This document shows positions 11,301 through 19,602 of a DNA stretch of 33,242 nucleotides, piece after piece. Location of the stretch: NCBI RefSeq assembly GCF_000003605.2, contig NW_003146281.1, positions 481,874 through 515,115 on the forward strand. Reading direction: 5' to 3'. The translations under genes and the position numbers were made by a program. The notes beneath the pieces are model-generated. The model did no database searches. It had not been told where the DNA came from and was given only the letters and a program-made list of their open reading frames with translations. Positions within the stretch are counted from its first letter, which is position 1, and each line of letters opens with the position of its first letter. This DNA is from Saccoglossus kowalevskii (Eukaryota > Hemichordata > Enteropneusta > Harrimaniidae).

Positions 11301-13605
11301 ACAAATGTCATTCCTGGATTCAGAAAAACTCTAATGGTAATGCTTGTTCCAATTGTTTGTTTTTTTATTTCTGTTCTCAATTATAATTCTAAATTCTGTT
11401 TTTTTTTCTTTTACAGAGATGCACCCATCTCAGGTTCCTCCTACCCCACGTACTAAAGCACTGATGAATGCCTGTATCACCGAAACTTTTAAGAGCTTTA
11501 ACAAAGAAAGAGAGATTCTTAATATCCCTAAAGGTAAGGCTCAAGCTATGTTGTTGTTAGTATTTTTATTATCTTTTTATTTTTTTTCAATAGATTTTGT
11601 TCATTCTTGTTTTCCACTTCCTAATTATTTAATAATTATTTAATTATTTCAGATCCACGTGTTTGGGATGAAACTCATGTTGTACAGTGGTTGCTATGGG
11701 CGATGTCTGAGTTTTCCCTGGAAGGTGTAATGGTTGCACATTTTACAATGAAAGGATGCGAACTCTGTGCTATGTCTGAAGTAGAATTCTTATCAAGGGC
11801 TCCACCGTTTGCTGGCGACATCTTGTGGGCACATTTGGAGTCTCTGCAAAAAGACTGTGATCGGGAATTGTCATCACTTGCTAGCTCCCTATCCACCACT
11901 TCTACAACTAACAGCGTACCACTAGACCAGGTTCCTGCCAGTTTCTATGAAGCTACCTGTATGCCAGACTTTGAAACGTTCCTCTCAAAAGGTAAGAAAC
12001 TGTAATAGTTGTCGAATAGCGGAAACCAAATCACGTAGACTTTCATGGTTGGAATCTTTTATTGACATTGTTCCATGCTTGGATGAAGTTACAACCCATT
12101 TAATTTGTGAATAATCTACTCAGCTGGTTGTCATGGAGATTCAAAACAATGGCGGTTTTTATGTGGGTATCCTGAACTTATTTACTGGTCATCCAGTCAT
12201 CCAAAAGTGCTATAAAAGTCATACTTACAATGAAGCTTCTGGGTGGCCACTTGACTTGACAACATGGTGTATAAACAATGTTGGTTCAAACTTGTGTTGC
12301 TTAATTAGATAACCCTGTCAACTGAACAACATGAAAATGAACGGGGAAAATAAGACATCAATCTGTACATTGATTCAGTGTATGGAACAATAGCCAACCT
12401 GGGTGGCCCATCCATATGTGGAGTAATGAAATGTAGGACCACCAAACATGATGATGTCATTCATTGAAACTCTAGGGATAGTACGTGTAACAGACCACAC
12501 ACAATTCGATTGTAGTCATATTTCAATTTTTCAATTTTTATTTTGCTTGCAGATTACCCAGACCAACCACAAGCAGTTGCTGTTTCCTCCGCACCTCCAG
12601 CTTACACAGAAAGCATCTACACACAGTCGCTAGCTACGCTGAATGACATCAATGCTGAAGAACTACTGAACATCAAACAAGAAGATGTGAGCTCTGACTA
12701 TTACAGCCAGGATTCATCACCATGTTCTAGTTACGCAGACAGTCAAGCACTTGATTTCTACACAAATATGCTTTCAGATCAACCACAGCCAAACATAACA
12801 TTCCAAGGAAAAAGTTTGAATACAAGTAAGTATAAACGATCAGTTAATATTAATATTTATTGAACAATATTAATCAGAAAAAGCAAAGATTATTTAAACT
12901 AACCATATTCAACTTTATTGCTCGCAGGTAGTTTTGGTCGTTTGGATGTTGCAGTTGACGCATATGGCAGTCGTTTCCAACAAGTACCACTATCCAAGCC
13001 TCTATCACGTTCAGACAGTTCCGATGTTGGCAGTAATTACAGCAATTCTAGAAGCAACTCACCAGCTACGAATACTACTAGTGTGGAGCATCCATCAAAC
13101 CCTGTTATCCAAGCAGCCGTTCTTGCTGGCTATTCAGGTATGTCAAGTTCACATTATTTTCGTCCAATTACAATATATGATTTTTATTATTTTATATTTT
13201 TTGTAAATTTATGAAATTTCAATAGAAAAGTGTCTTATCAGTTCATTGTATTTTGTCTTCACAGGAAGCGGCCCAATTCAATTGTGGCAATTTTTGCTCG
13301 AAAAGTTAACAGACAAAGCATGTCAACATTTGATCAGCTGGACCGGTGATGGCTGGGAATTCAAACTTTCAGACCCCGATGAAATCGCACGTCGCTGGGG
13401 GCAGCGTAAAAACAAGCCTAAGATGAACTACGAAAAACTGAGCCGTGGTCTTCGCTACTATTACGACAAGAACATCATCCACAAAACATCAGGAAAACGC
13501 TACGTCTATCGCTTTGTATGTGATCTTCAGAGTCTACTGGGTTACACTCCAGAAGAGATACACCAGATGGTCGGAGTCAGACCTTTGGACAAGGATGATG
13601 AGTGA
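8294..13605 (+). CDS. ETS1: ETS1/2-family transcription factor, long isoform (join of seven coding exons)
   Basis: The spliced CDS joins 8294-8368, 9156-9291, 11417-11533, 11653-11991, 12553-12825, 12928-13137 and 13265-13605: 1491 nt, 496 aa, close to vertebrate ETS1 (about 440) and ETS2 (about 470). Seen in order: an acidic N-terminal part; VPTGLD at about 63-68, as in vertebrate ETS2; a Thr80-Pro81 site matching the ERK site before the PNT domain; the PNT/SAM domain at about 95-177; an acidic/Ser/Tyr activation region with a SUMO-type IKQE at 263-266; a Ser-rich linker; and the ETS domain at about 386-470. The recognition helix keeps Arg444 and Arg447, the pair that contacts GGA in this family. 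The protein is expected to bind GGAA/T DNA in the nucleus as a target of Ras-MAPK signalling. The start ATG has A at -3, and the same frame meets TGA at 8039 in exon 1. Whether the animal has one ETS1/2 gene or several cannot be told here. Confidence 0.95.
8369..9155 (+). promoter_or_regulatory. ETS1/2 intron 2 with a perfect C/EBP palindrome
   Basis: This is a 787-bp intron without coding signal. It holds a perfect C/EBP-type palindrome ATTGCGCAAT at 8803-8812 and a CRE-like TGACGTCG about 15 bp upstream. Both are single motif matches, and activity is not shown. Confidence 0.35.
9156..9291 (+). CDS. ETS1/2 exon 3 (ETS2-like N-terminal region)
   Basis: The acceptor is TATTTTCCAG| and the donor AATG|GTGAG. 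The exon enters in phase 0 and leaves in phase 1, coding residues 26-70. It includes VVPTGLDLP, which resembles the PTGLD stretch upstream of the PNT domain in vertebrate ETS2. It is absent from the short isoform. Confidence 0.85.
9292..11060 (+). promoter_or_regulatory. ETS1/2 intron 3, with a cluster of GATA/FOX/homeodomain-type motifs
   Basis: This 1.77-kb stretch upstream of the second promoter has no coding signal. Around 10440-10650 there are several GATA-type cores on the minus strand (TTATCA in various contexts), a FOX-type TGTAAACAA near 10560-10568, a CCGCCCACACC GC/KLF-like box near 10513, and a TCAATCA PBX/HOX-like site. Motif clustering suggests an intronic enhancer, but all are short matches. 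An imperfect fold-back lies at 10697-10749. Confidence 0.3.
11061..11172 (+). promoter_or_regulatory. Intronic (proximal) ETS1/2 promoter with octamer, AP-1, TATA and Inr motifs
   Basis: A second complete-looking core promoter sits in the intron between exons 3 and 4. It has two POU octamers ATGCAAAT (11061-11068 and 11110-11117), an inverted CCAAT (about 11089-11094), a perfect AP-1 site TGACTCA (11117-11123) overlapping the second octamer, a TATA box TATAAAT (11134-11140) and an initiator-like TCAGTC (11167-11172). The TATA-to-Inr spacing (35 bp) is almost the same as in the distal promoter, and both start regions share the 11-mer AGGTAGTCAGT (11161-11171 here). A coding first exon follows directly. 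The AP-1/octamer content differs from the CRE/GC-box content of the distal promoter, suggesting different inputs. Confidence 0.7.
11222..11336 (+). CDS. ETS1/2 alternative first coding exon (short isoform)
   Basis: The ATG at 11222 lies about 53 nt after the predicted start site, with no earlier ATG. It opens a 115-nt coding segment (38 codons plus one base) beginning [10 protein letters not shown] and ending at the donor AATG|GTAATG. Its phase-1 end joins exon 4 (11417) exactly as exon 3 does, both producing an Asn-Glu-Met junction. The isoform would use 11222-11336 plus exons 4-8: 1395 nt, 464 aa. The 38-residue N terminus has several aromatics and His, resembles nothing I recognise, and replaces 70 residues of the long form. 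Alternative 5' exons are known for chicken c-ets-1 (p54/p68) and Drosophila pointed. The phase and promoter match make this more than a chance ORF, but no transcript is seen. Confidence 0.7.
11417..11533 (+). CDS. ETS1/2 exon 4 (MAPK site and start of PNT domain)
   Basis: The acceptor is CTTTTACAG|AG and the donor AAAG|GTAAGG. The exon is phase 1-1 and 117 nt. It codes residues 72-109, including PPTPRTK with Thr80-Pro81, the counterpart of the ERK-phosphorylated Thr before the vertebrate and Drosophila PNT domains. The first PNT helix segment follows ([15 protein letters not shown]). It is used by both isoforms. Confidence 0.92.
11653..11991 (+). CDS. ETS1/2 exon 5 (PNT domain core)
   Basis: The acceptor is TTATTTCAG| and the donor AAAAG|GTAAGA. 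The exon is phase 1-1 and 339 nt. It codes [17 protein letters not shown] and continues through [14 protein letters not shown] (about residues 110-177), the diagnostic PNT/SAM fold that docks ERK and co-activators. A Ser/Thr-rich tail runs to residue 222. Confidence 0.95.
11992..12552 (+). other. ETS1/2 intron between exons 5 and 6
   Basis: The intron is 561 bp, GT-AG, with a good polypyrimidine-rich acceptor. I see no repeat or regulatory structure in it. Confidence 0.8.
12553..12825 (+). CDS. ETS1/2 exon 6 (activation region, SUMO motif)
   Basis: The acceptor is TTGCTTGCAG| and the donor ACAA|GTAAGT. The exon is phase 1-1 and 273 nt. The region is low in basic residues and rich in Ser, Tyr, Asp and Gln ([13 protein letters not shown]), typical of an activation domain. 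It contains a psi-K-x-E sumoylation consensus (IKQE, Lys264). Homology is weaker here than in PNT and ETS, as expected for the family. Confidence 0.88.
12928..13137 (+). CDS. ETS1/2 exon 7 (Ser-rich linker and inhibitory segment)
   Basis: The acceptor is GCTCGCAG| and the donor TCAG|GTATGT. The exon is phase 1-1 and 210 nt. It begins with a Ser-rich stretch ([20 protein letters not shown]) like the CaMKII-regulated serine-rich region of ETS1. It ends in [13 protein letters not shown], matching the helix HI-2 region just before the ETS domain. I could not recognise a helix HI-1 counterpart. The position corresponds to the exon that is skipped in human p42 ETS1. Confidence 0.88.
13265..13605 (+). 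CDS. ETS1/2 exon 8 (ETS DNA-binding domain, stop codon)
   Basis: The acceptor is TTGTCTTCACAG|. The stop is TGA at 13603-13605. The whole ETS winged helix-turn-helix is in this one exon: [35 protein letters not shown] and recognition helix [14 protein letters not shown]. It is followed by [16 protein letters not shown], the conserved C-terminal inhibitory helices H4-H5 that separate ETS1/2 from other ETS subfamilies. All core residues seen in ETS1 are present. Confidence 0.98.
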
Positions 13606-14300
13606 ATCTTGGTTGCCATAGATACAGGTTCACCTGTAAAAACTCTTTCACAACCGGGAAATGTGCAACAATATCCCATGATGCAACAGTGCATCTGTGT
13701 TGTATTTTCTGTCTAATCAAGTTCAGTTTCTGGGTCATGTAACCCATTTTTAGAAGATTGACGTTGTAAGGCTGAAAAAATTGTGCTAATCGAGTCTGGT
13801 TACACCTGGTCTTGGTAGGTTATTACAAGTGTTAGGTTACGCGTTCAGACAGTAAATGCAGAAGGCAAGCAATAATAATGAGAGGTGTTTGGCACACTGC
13901 CAATAAAATTTGAATTTTACTGACAATCATGATCTCACCATAATGTTTCTGAAGGTGCTATTGTAAAGCAGTTGATGAAAAAAATAAGTAAGGAGAATTT
14001 ACATCCTTATTCATGTATCAGAATGTGAGTTTACTTAAAAAAGAGAATTTTTTTGTATTGTTTTGTAAATATTATTTCAGTTTTTACAACCTAAAAAGGA
14101 TTGTATTATTTGTCTGATGCTGGCATCAACGTTTTTGATTTTTTTCTGACAATCCTGATATGTTTGGTTGTTATTTGTTTACTCAAGGTCTTGATGACAA
14201 GTTAGTGTATATGTACGGATAGATTTTTTTGAAGAAAAGTTTTTCTGCATTGTTACAGTTTTTATTTTTGTATCAAATAAAATATGTACAGTGACTCTAT
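13606..14300 (+). other. ETS1/2 3' UTR with poly(A) signals
   Basis: No ORF continues after the stop. AATAAA signals are at 13902-13907 and 14276-14281. The second is followed by a T/G-rich stretch suitable for cleavage and is the likely main end. Further AATAAA at 14748-14753 and 14948-14953 could extend the transcript. A perfect Pumilio recognition element TGTAAATA lies at 14064-14071. Confidence 0.6.
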
Positions 14301-15319
14301 ATTTAAGTAAATAATAGTTTTTCTTGTTTTTCATTCATGTATTAATATATCAAATACCTCACAATGAAACAGACAGGAATTCGGCACTGGTGGCTGTGTT
14401 TGGCTGGTCCAATATACACAAAATTTGTACATTGAGATAGCATGGTTATGTAAATCTTGTCTGAGTTATCGTGGGCATCATTTACCTAGAACAATACATA
14501 GGAAGTCTTGGCTCCGTCCTTTATGATGATTGAATTGCTCATATGTGAAGGGATACGAATCATAATTTGGAAGTTGATATAAAGGGCAAGATATAAAGTG
14601 ACCCATGTTCGTGTAGCTCGGTTTACAGCACACAAATCTGTACAGGGTTTTAATCCTTGTATAACAGGTTTTTTATTGTGATCCAATATTTTGTACATAC
14701 ATGAAGTCTGTTATTTACAAATCTTCATACATGTTACTATGGAAACAAATAAAACTGTTGAATTTTAAACATAAAATGTTTTTGTAAATTTGATGTATAA
14801 GTGTATGATTATGAACATTTCTTCATTAATGAATGATTGGTCCACCCCTGACAGTGCAGTACTATTTCCAAGAATTGTCCTTCCCATCAGAGTGCCTTTT
14901 TCGCACATACTTCTACTCTCTACGCTGTGACTGGTCCAATTGTGTATAATAAAACTGTAAATGCATTAATTTATTCAATGAGTTTAAACTTTACTATTCA
15001 ATGAATGAAATTCATTAAATCTGTGTGAACATATAACATTTGAATAAAAAATGTTTCACTGGGAAATCCTTAATTCAAACCAAGTGAATATAATCAAACC
15101 TTTTACAGTATTCTCAAGTGTTGGACCATTAGATACTTTGGGGCCGTTCGCAAATTTGGAAAAAAAAAACAGGATAAAATCTCAAGGACGAAATCCTGCA
15201 GGGTCCAATTGCAGAAAAAAACTGAGTTAAAATCTTAGGGAAAAATATTTCACACAGTGGAAAAAAATACAGCAAATTCATCATGGCAAACTAAAACACA
15301 AACAGAAAACACTATTTTT
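14301..15319. other. Region downstream of ETS1/2
   Basis: It contains two further AATAAA signals (14748-14753, 14948-14953) that could serve a longer ETS1/2 transcript and the MITE at 14955-15108. Otherwise nothing is recognised. Confidence 0.5.
14955..15108. mobile_element. MITE with CTGTAAA ends, second copy
   Basis: CTGTAAATGCATTAATTTAT at the left and ACCAAGTGAATATAATCAAA followed by TTTTACAG|TA at the right resemble the 1573-1739 element in sequence and spacing. The left flanking TA is lost. It lies just beyond the ETS1/2 3' end. Confidence 0.55.
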
Positions 15320-16016
15320 AGCTCTGCTGTCGACTTTGTCGAGCGGAGCTTATCATATGAGTGATTGTCCGTCGTCTGTCGTCGTTGTCCGTCGTCGTCC
15401 AGGTCAATGTTTTACTTTTTCGACTTCTTCTTGAAAACTACAAGCCTGAATGCTTTGATACTTGGTGTATATGTACTTTGGGTGGTCCTCTCTTAGGTTT
15501 GTTCATTTCATGATGATATCTTCAATTCTCTAATTTTGGTGAATATTTTTGTCATTTTTGGTAAAAAGTGATATTTTCGACTTCTTGTTAAAAACTGCAA
15601 GTCCAATTGCTTTGATATTACATATATAGATGCTACATTTGGACCTTTCTCAGATTTGTTCATTTCGTGATGATATCTTTCATTCTCTAATTTTCATGAA
15701 TATTTTTGGTAAAAAGTGATATTTTCGACTTCTTGTTAAAAACCAAAATTCCAATTGCTTTGATATTACATATATAGGTACTACATGTGGACCTTTCTCA
15801 GATTTGTTCATTTCGTGATGATATCCTCAATTCTCTAATTTTGGTGAATTTTTTTGTCATTTTTGGTAAAAGGTGATATTTTGAATTCTTGTTGAAAACA
15901 GCAAGTCCGATTGCTATACATACTATACATATTGTTCATTTTCTAATGATATCTTCAGTTCTTAATTGAAATGTGTCTTGCTAACAGCGGAGCTATCTCA
16001 GCCGAGATGCTGCTTG
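15320..16016 (+). repeat. Dispersed 0.7-kb repeat, copy 1 (intact arrangement)
   Basis: The 5' end is a hairpin (AGCTCTGCT / AGCGGAGCT around GTCGACTTTGTCGA). It is followed by GTCGTC-rich sequence, then about four tandem sub-repeats of 150-157 bp (starting near 15411, 15567, 15717 and 15871). The end is ACAGCGGAGCT plus a second hairpin (ATCTCAGCCGAGAT) and GCTGCTTG. The outer 11-mers are inverted with one mismatch. A second copy at 31085-31952 in the same orientation shows that it is a mobile or formerly mobile sequence. No ORF. The class is not recognised. Confidence 0.8.
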
Positions 16017-16122
16017 TTTTGGTAATGGTACACCTATAATAAGCAAATGCCACAATTGTTGAAGGCAGTGCATTGTATATGTATATATTAACATAGCATA
16101 GAACATGGATTACAATGTGTTG

Positions 16123-17040
16123 CCCTTTAATATAGTAGACGTGCTATTTAATATAGTAGACAAGCCCTTTAATATAGTAGACATGCCCTTTACTATAGTA
16201 GATGTGCCCTTTAATATAGTAGATGTGCCCTTTAATACAGTAGATGTGTCCTTAACTATAGTAGACAAGCCCTTTAATATAGTAGACGTGCTATTTAATA
16301 TAGTAGACAAGCCCTTTAATATAGTAGACATGCCCTTTAATATAGTAGACGTGCCCTTTACTATAGTAGATGTGCCCTTTAATATAGTAGACGTGCCCTT
16401 TAATATAGTAGATGTGTCCTTAACTATAGTAGACAAGCCCTTTACTATTGTAGAAGTGCCTTTTAATATAGTAGAAGTGCCCTTTACTATAGTAGATGTG
16501 CCCTTTAATATAGTAGATGTCCCCTTTAATATAGTAGACGTGCCCTTTAATACAGTAGATGTGCCCTTTAATATAGTAGACGTGCCCTTTAATATAGTAG
16601 ATGTGCCCTTTAATATAGTAGACGTGCCCTTTAATACAGTAGATGTGTCCTTAACTATAGTAGACAAGCCCTTTACTATAGGAGAAGTGCCCTTTAATAT
16701 AGTGGACGTGCCCTTTAATACAGTAGATGTGTCCTTAACTATAGTAGACAAGCCCTTTACTATAGTAGAAATGCCCTTTAATATAGTAGACGTGCCCTTT
16801 AATATAGTAGATGTGCCCTTTAATATAGTAGACGTGCCCTTTAATATAGTAGATGTGCCTTTTAATGTAGTAGACGTGTCCTTTAATATAGTAGACGTGC
16901 CCTTTAATATAGTAGACGTGCCCTTTAATATAGTAGACGTGCCCTTTAATATAGTAGACGTGCCCTTTAATATAGTAGATGTGTCCTTAACTATAGTAGA
17001 CAAGCCCTTTACTATAGTAGATGTGCCCTTTAATATACTA
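16123..17040 (+). repeat. 21-bp minisatellite, 43 full units plus a partial one
   Basis: The unit is CCCTTTAATATAGTAGACGTG with variants (TCCTTAACTATAGTAGACAAG, ...ATACAGTAGATGTG). From 16123 to 17025 there are exactly 903 bp = 43 x 21 with no indel, followed by a partial unit. Because 21 is a multiple of 3 and the unit lacks stops in the relevant frames, both strands show a long ORF (16105-17115 + and 16110-17108 -) reading as PFNIVDV and STILKGT heptads. No start context, splice signal or homologous protein supports translation, so I treat these as repeat artefacts. Confidence 0.92.
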
Positions 17041-17703
17041 GTAGTATTCAACAAAGATTCTTTTACACACACAAAACTCCTTAATTCCGTGACCGTGTAC
17101 CAAGCCATAATGTAATACTAAATATTTTATTGTCTGGATAATTCGCCAAGAAATCAATACATATTATTATTTATACAATATATACGTAATTATTCTCATT
17201 GAATAAATCAACATGGCTGCGTTTTTTTGTCGATCATATTATTTTTGATCAATGTAATATCACTCTTCCAGAATGTCTCTGCACAAAATGAGAAAACTCA
17301 TGTTGATATCATATCAGGCTATAAGACAACACGCACACATCTAGACATTACCAGAACACTAAATAGCGTTCTATGTAGTGTATATGGTCGGCATAAAGTT
17401 TACCGAGTATCGCATGATTTTAAATTATACGAATAAGTTGAACATGTACGTGACCCGGTCTAGCAATTTTTTCTTTTAGGTCAGCTTTGCTAGATTCACA
17501 AAAAGCAAGATTGGAATACTTTTAAAATGTTTAAACATAGTATAAATACATTTTGGTTGATTATACTTGACATTGAACAGATTGACTACCTTTAACACTG
17601 AACATTCCATTGCGATGATGCTATACTATGTTACAGTGTGATGAAATACATTTTAAACTCGCCTCAGCCTCAGCAACTATGACACTAGACAAATTAGTAC
17701 TAG

Positions 17704-17826
17704 TACTTAAATCGCGGTGGACGTCGCGCAGCGCGTGTTCGAATTTCATGTAAACAAACAATGTATTTTACACGCGTTGTATACGTCTATGAGTCCCATA
17801 TCGAACAGGACGCGACACGTCCTTTA
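17704..17826. mobile_element. ACTTAAA-ended MITE, copy 1
   Basis: ACTTAAATCGCGGTGGACGTCGCGCAGC... to CGCGACACGTCCTTTAA. It aligns almost base for base with the element at 19171-19307 through its interior (GTGTTCGAATTTCATGTAAA, CACGCGTTGTATACGTC). The right end is truncated and diverged. Confidence 0.7.
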
Positions 17827-19170
17827 ATTTTGTTTTCAACTTCCCATATTTCAAAGTAATTAATGGGATGGGTGTACAGCAGTTAATTTTGTTCTTTATC
17901 AGGTCGGGTCACAAAGCTGACCTTACCGATGGTTTTTATGCAAGCCACAGTCATGGGTCGTACATACACTGGACAAAGGGTAAATCTTCTAAAAAGGGAA
18001 GTTTACATCGTTGTGGGTTCATCCACAGTGGCCGTGGTTCATCCCATACAAATAATATCCTAAAAATCAAATTACATGTAGGTTTCACTGCAGAATATGT
18101 GCACACTGTAAAAATGACATAGCGTCTCTATGTCTAGAAGAAATCGACATCTACAGCGTAACATGTAGGTCACTGTACCATGACGCATTGCTTCAGGTAT
18201 TCGCCCGCATGGATTAAAGTTTCACAAACTTGTTTATGGTGATGTCATCTTTTAGGACGCCCACGCTTTAACAGGTTGGTTGCCTTTAGTTACCACCTGC
18301 TTTTTGAAGAGGGTTTAAGCTCGAGGTTTGTAACGAAAAACAAAACTTTAATCAAAAGGGGCTCAGTCCGCTCTAAATCTCCAGTTACAGTAGAATAGAT
18401 ACACGTAGGTAGGTTTCATACAAGTATGAGGCTTCGTACCCACGGCTGTGATATTTTCACATCCCCAAATTCCGTAATTTATTAGGTTGTAGTGAAATAT
18501 ATACCTTGTTGATAACCCCGGGGTTGATAATCAGATTATGTGTCTCTAATAGGGGACAAGGGGGATAGCTGGTACAGGTTACAGGAAAGAAAAAAACGGC
18601 ATTTTACGTTTAGGAAATAAAATGAAAGTTCCATTTACAGTAAAAAATATTTTTTTTAAGATAACGCAAATTCCTAATTACATTGTACATTTTTATAATA
18701 TTTTTGATAATTTGTGTTTAAAAAATCAAAATTGGAAATTGCGTACGAACTACGACATTAAATTTGGAAAATGCTTTATACGCTTACAAAAAATAATATC
18801 TTTGTACAAATTACGGACGAATAAAATAGCTGATTACATTTTACACCTTGCCCATGCCGACGAATTTACGTTTTTTATTTATTTAAATTTTATTATAACG
18901 AAAATAAAAACAATCGATTACAGCTTACAAAAATGCCCCTTGCCGACCTTCTAAATACTGAACAATTTTTATTTTTTATATCACAGTATTTGCATCATGA
19001 TGTTACATTGTTGATTCAGTTCAGTGTGAAGTTATATAAAAACACTCAGGAGCAAACGGGTAACTAATTGCTATTTACTTTATTTGATCTGTATATGGAT
19101 GTCCATTAAAACATCATACGAGCTTTTACGACATGTTTTCACTTATAAAGTCTCACCACACGCCTTCCAT

Positions 19171-19307
19171 ACTTAAAGCGCGGTGGTCGTCGCGCAGCGC
19201 GTGTTCGAATTTCATGTAAATAAACAATGTATTTTACACGCGTTGTATACGTCGCTATGAGTCCCATATCAAACAGGACGCGGCGCGACGACCACCACCC
19301 TTTAAAG
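19171..19307. mobile_element. ACTTAAAG-ended MITE, copy 2
   Basis: This 137-bp element has good inverted ends: ACTTAAAGCGCGGTGGTCG against the reverse complement CTTTAAAGGGTGGTGGTCG, both continuing into TCGCGC. It is GC-rich in an AT-rich setting and nearly identical inside to 17704-17826. Confidence 0.78.
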
Positions 19308-19373
19308 AGGCCGTGATTTCACTTATGTTTTAGTGAGTAGGTTTTGTATGTATCTGTCTTATTATTGGGTATA

Positions 19374-19602
19374 CTGTAAAACATGTTGAAAAAGCGGCAT
19401 GCAATTTTAGCGAATTGTGGTAAAATGACGTAATAGCGAAATGTTGATTTAGCGAATCTCTCTTGTCATTGTTGATTTCTTTGTTTGATGTCCATTTTGA
19501 ATTTATAATAAAGTCATTAGCGACATCTTGAATTAGCGAATCAGTTATCTCGTTAAATTCGCGAAAAAGACATGCTCGCGCAAAAAGACATGTTTTACAA
19601 TA
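19374..19602. mobile_element. MITE-like element with CTGTAAAACATG ends
   Basis: TA|CTGTAAAACATG at the left and CATGTTTTACA at the right are inverted. The interior carries repeated TTAGCGAA / TTCGCGAA words. It is of the same general type as the other CTGTAAA elements but a separate sub-family. Confidence 0.55.

Noticed and set aside
16105-17115. 336-aa + strand and 332-aa - strand ORFs as genes
   Set aside because: Both are readings of the 21-bp minisatellite. Long ORFs on both strands over the same tandem repeat, without splice or homology support, point to a repeat artefact.
18622-18954. 110-aa AT-rich ORF
   Set aside because: Low-complexity composition (Ile/Lys/Phe/Tyr) and internal repeats; no start context or family resemblance.
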